Below, one piece after another: positions 62,028 through 64,000 of a DNA stretch of 64,000 bases. Source of the stretch: UBA2705 sp963977125. Lineage in GTDB: Bacteria; Pseudomonadota; Alphaproteobacteria; Micavibrionales; Micavibrionaceae. The DNA is taken from positions 9,898-73,897 of the forward strand of contig CAXBNJ010000008.1 of NCBI GenBank assembly GCA_963977125.1, in the 5' to 3' direction. The position numbers and the translations under genes are program-made. How positions within the stretch are numbered: the stretch's first letter is position 1; every line of letters starts with the position of its first letter. Under the pieces are notes generated by a model. That model did not search any database, was not told the DNA's origin, and saw only the letters and a list, made by a program, of their open reading frames with translations.

Positions 62028-63203
62028 ATGTTGATGTGGAATTTCGGTGCTAAATTGAGCAAAGAAGTAATCTGTAAAGCGCTGTCTTCCGTGCAAGATC
62101 CGCATAAGGACGGCGATCTGGTCTCAAACGAGCTTATTTCCAGCATCACCATTGATGGTAAAAACATTATTTGTATCCTTGAAATTGACCCGAAAAAGGC
62201 CGCTGCATACGAAGCTGTGCGCAATAAAACCGAATCAATTTTATGTCAATTAAAAGGCGTGAAGTCTGCGCAAGTGATTTTGACAGCGGAAAAACAAGCG
62301 GCAACGCCCTCTGCGCCCAGCGCTCCAAAAGCAACAAAACCAGCAACAAAACCACAAGAACAATCCGCTTGCGCGAGCAAACCAAAAGCGCCCTCTGTTA
62401 GCCCACCGCTTGAGCGGCCAAATGTGCGCCATATTATTGCTGTGTCTTCGGGTAAGGGCGGGGTTGGTAAATCAACAATTGCCTTTAACTTATCTATCGC
62501 GCTTAAAAACCTTGGGCACAAAGTCGGCCTCGTCGATATCGATATATATGGCCCGTCTCAGCCGCGTTTATCTGGCCTAACAGGCATTAATTATAGCGCA
62601 AGCAAGCCGAACACCAATGAAGATGGTAAAATCGTGCCGCCAGAGGCTCATGGCATAAAGATTATGTCGATGGGGTTTTTGGTCGACGAAGAAAACCCGC
62701 TCATCTGGCGTGGCCCTATGGTACAAAGCGCCGTCACGCAGCTTTTCCGCGATGTGGATTGGGAAGGGCTTGATTACTTGATTATTGATATGCCCCCCGG
62801 CACAGGCGATGCGCAGCTCACTTTGGCACAGAAAATGCCGCCAGATGGCGCAATTATCGTTTCAACGCCGCAGGATTTATCCTTAATCGATGCGCGTAAA
62901 GGCCTTGAAATGTACAAAAAGACTGGCGTGCCGATTATTGGTATTATCGAGAATATGTCGATATTCACTTGCCCTAAATGCGGTGAAGATACGCCGATAT
63001 TCGGCCATGACGGCGCAAAACGCCAAGCCGAAAAAATCAATGTGCCTTTTTTAGGTGCGATTCCTTTGGCTTTAGATATTCGATTATCTTCAGATGCGGG
63101 GCAGCCAAGCACCGATAAATCATATAGCGAAATCGCGCTTAACGTTGTTGAGAAATCTGAATTGGCTTTAACAGCAAAGGCAAACCCTTCTCATGACGAA
63201 TAG
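62028..63203 (+). CDS. mrp: Mrp/NBP35-family iron-sulfur cluster carrier ATPase
   Basis: The protein has 391 residues. The N-terminal MIP18-like domain (about 10-90) is followed by a Pro/Ala-rich linker and the ATPase domain. The deviant Walker A is SSGKGGVGKSTIAFNLS (about 140), Walker B is LIIDMPPGTGDAQL, and the cluster-binding pair is CPKCG (about 320). Mrp proteins carry and transfer Fe-S clusters as dimers. A GGAAAGG lies upstream of the start. Its end overlaps cox11 by 11 bases, which suggests coupled translation. It is divergent from hflK. Confidence 0.93.
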   Translation: MLMWNFGAKLSKEVICKALSSVQDPHKDGDLVSNELISSITIDGKNIICILEIDPKKAAAYEAVRNKTESILCQLKGVKSAQVILTAEKQAATPSAPSAPKATKPATKPQEQSACASKPKAPSVSPPLERPNVRHIIAVSSGKGGVGKSTIAFNLSIALKNLGHKVGLVDIDIYGPSQPRLSGLTGINYSASKPNTNEDGKIVPPEAHGIKIMSMGFLVDEENPLIWRGPMVQSAVTQLFRDVDWEGLDYLIIDMPPGTGDAQLTLAQKMPPDGAIIVSTPQDLSLIDARKGLEMYKKTGVPIIGIIENMSIFTCPKCGEDTPIFGHDGAKRQAEKINVPFLGAIPLALDIRLSSDAGQPSTDKSYSEIALNVVEKSELALTAKANPSHDE

Positions 63204-63822
63204 TAAGCTTCCCCCGCAAGAAGAAAAACAAGAAAAACAAACACAAGACCTCGCGCAGAAAAACAAAAAGCTCGCTTTAAGTGTTTTGCTGACGGTCGCC
63301 GTGATGGTGGGGCTTGCTTATGCCTCTGTGCCGCTTTATTCCGTATTTTGCCGTGTTACAGGTTTTGGCGGAACGCCGCAATTTTCTGAATCCGCCCCTG
63401 ACGTGTCTTTAATAAGAGAGCGCAAAATTCGCATTAACTTCAATACAGACATTAATCAAAATTTATTTTGGGATTTTGAACCCGGTGATCGCTCTATCAC
63501 CGTCCATGTCGGTGAGCAGGGCTTAACTAATTTTGTTGCCACCAGCCAAGATGATGCGCCCAGCGCAGGCACGGCACTTTATAATATAACGCCACTAAAA
63601 GCGGGTAAATATTTCCACAAAATAGAATGTTTTTGTTTTGGTGAGCAAATTCTAACGCCCGGTCAAACCGTACAAATGCCCGTATTATTTTACGTTGACC
63701 CCGCCTTTGATGATGATCCAAACATGGAAGATATCGACCTTCTGACCTTATCATACACTTTTTATCCAACGGAATCAGATGCGCTTGATAATGCCATGGA
63801 AGAATTTTATAACGCCGAATAA
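63193..63822 (+). CDS. ctaG: Cytochrome c oxidase assembly protein CtaG/Cox11
   Basis: The protein has 209 residues. One membrane helix (about 28-48) precedes a periplasmic copper-binding domain: VPLYSVFCRVTGFGGTPQ near residue 45-65, and KIECFCFGEQ (about 147) with the Cu-ligand Cys pair. Cox11 delivers copper to the CuB site of haem-copper oxidase. This implies an aa3-type oxidase elsewhere in the genome. It starts inside mrp. The remaining 178 bases to the window end hold no gene I can see. Confidence 0.94.
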   Translation: MTNSKLPPQEEKQEKQTQDLAQKNKKLALSVLLTVAVMVGLAYASVPLYSVFCRVTGFGGTPQFSESAPDVSLIRERKIRINFNTDINQNLFWDFEPGDRSITVHVGEQGLTNFVATSQDDAPSAGTALYNITPLKAGKYFHKIECFCFGEQILTPGQTVQMPVLFYVDPAFDDDPNMEDIDLLTLSYTFYPTESDALDNAMEEFYNAE

Positions 63823-64000
63823 ACAATACATGCCCCATAAGCCTTTGCGCATAAAAGCGTATATTTGCACAAGCCCTCTATTTAGATAAGATCTTGTGAA
63901 TGAAATAAGTTTATGGTTTTATGAGAAAAATTGTTTTATTATAAACGCGCAATTGATTAGCACGTAAATCTACACGCAATCGAATACTTACACGAATCAA

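Overview
The window is a chromosomal stretch of a Gram-negative bacterium, most likely an alphaproteobacterium of low to moderate GC content. The evidence is a Gram-negative porin, an RND metal pump, TpsB and heptosyltransferase-type outer-envelope genes, an hflK-hflC-degP block, the Cox11 assembly factor of an aa3-type oxidase, and a long-form ribosome hibernation factor. The genus cannot be named from the sequence. Housekeeping genes alternate with small hypothetical membrane or secreted proteins. I see no prophage, insertion sequence, CRISPR array or rRNA. There is one tRNA, tRNA-Ser(GGA).

Layout. 1-3.4 kb: a copper/silver-type CusB-CusA efflux operon led by a small Met/Cys-rich secreted protein; cusA runs off the left edge. 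3.5-6.8 kb: a possibly leaderless small membrane protein, a chemoreceptor and a divergent glutamate-dehydrogenase-family enzyme. 6.8-14.2 kb: proteins of unknown function, including a secreted Asn-rich repeat protein followed by a lipoprotein, plus a short RNase R-like exonuclease. 14.2-16.9 kb: an operon of sulfotransferase, arylsulfotransferase-like beta-propeller and a small membrane protein. 17.0-19.3 kb: a DEAD-box helicase with a long leader and a repeat-built tail. 19.3-21.4 kb: a pair of TauD-like oxygenases, one lacking the expected iron-ligand His. 21.4-26.8 kb: a 12-repeat ankyrin protein with mimivirus-style 30-residue repeats, a pentapeptide-repeat protein and an orphan TpsB transporter. 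26.9-28.4 kb: CheX-like and CheY proteins, and a TerB-like protein. 28.4-33.3 kb: a four-gene gamma-glutamylation pathway for an amine or amino alcohol. 33.4-35.0 kb: a RoxA-type ribosomal oxygenase with a YffB-like ArsC protein. 35.1-44.1 kb: a DUF188 protein, a MASE1-CHASE-PAS histidine kinase, a glycine-zipper stress protein, a second DEAD-box helicase (DbpA-type RNA-binding domain), a Na+/H+ antiporter and two small membrane proteins. 44.4-45.5 kb: a Panacea (DUF4065) toxin-antitoxin module abutting the tRNA-Ser 3' end. 45.7-53.7 kb: an alpha/beta hydrolase, two glycosyltransferases, an ArsR regulator, long HPF, a class III aminotransferase and a tandem universal stress protein. 53.8-64 kb: an envelope and quality-control block (BepA-like M48 protease, YggS, porin, FlaR-like kinase, DegP, HflC, HflK), then Mrp and Cox11.

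How genes work together. The clearest metabolic unit is glutamine-synthetase-like ligase, aldehyde dehydrogenase, iron alcohol dehydrogenase and gamma-glutamyl hydrolase. The alcohol dehydrogenase is present and the PuuB amine oxidase is absent, which suits ethanolamine-like amino alcohols better than putrescine. HflKC, DegP, the BepA-like protease and the porin form an envelope-maintenance theme. The most unusual items are the TauD pair, the ankyrin protein, the sulfo-operon, the Panacea module, and an 11-base string (TTGACATAACA) shared by three candidate promoters. All starts, promoters and terminators were judged by eye; no database search was run.
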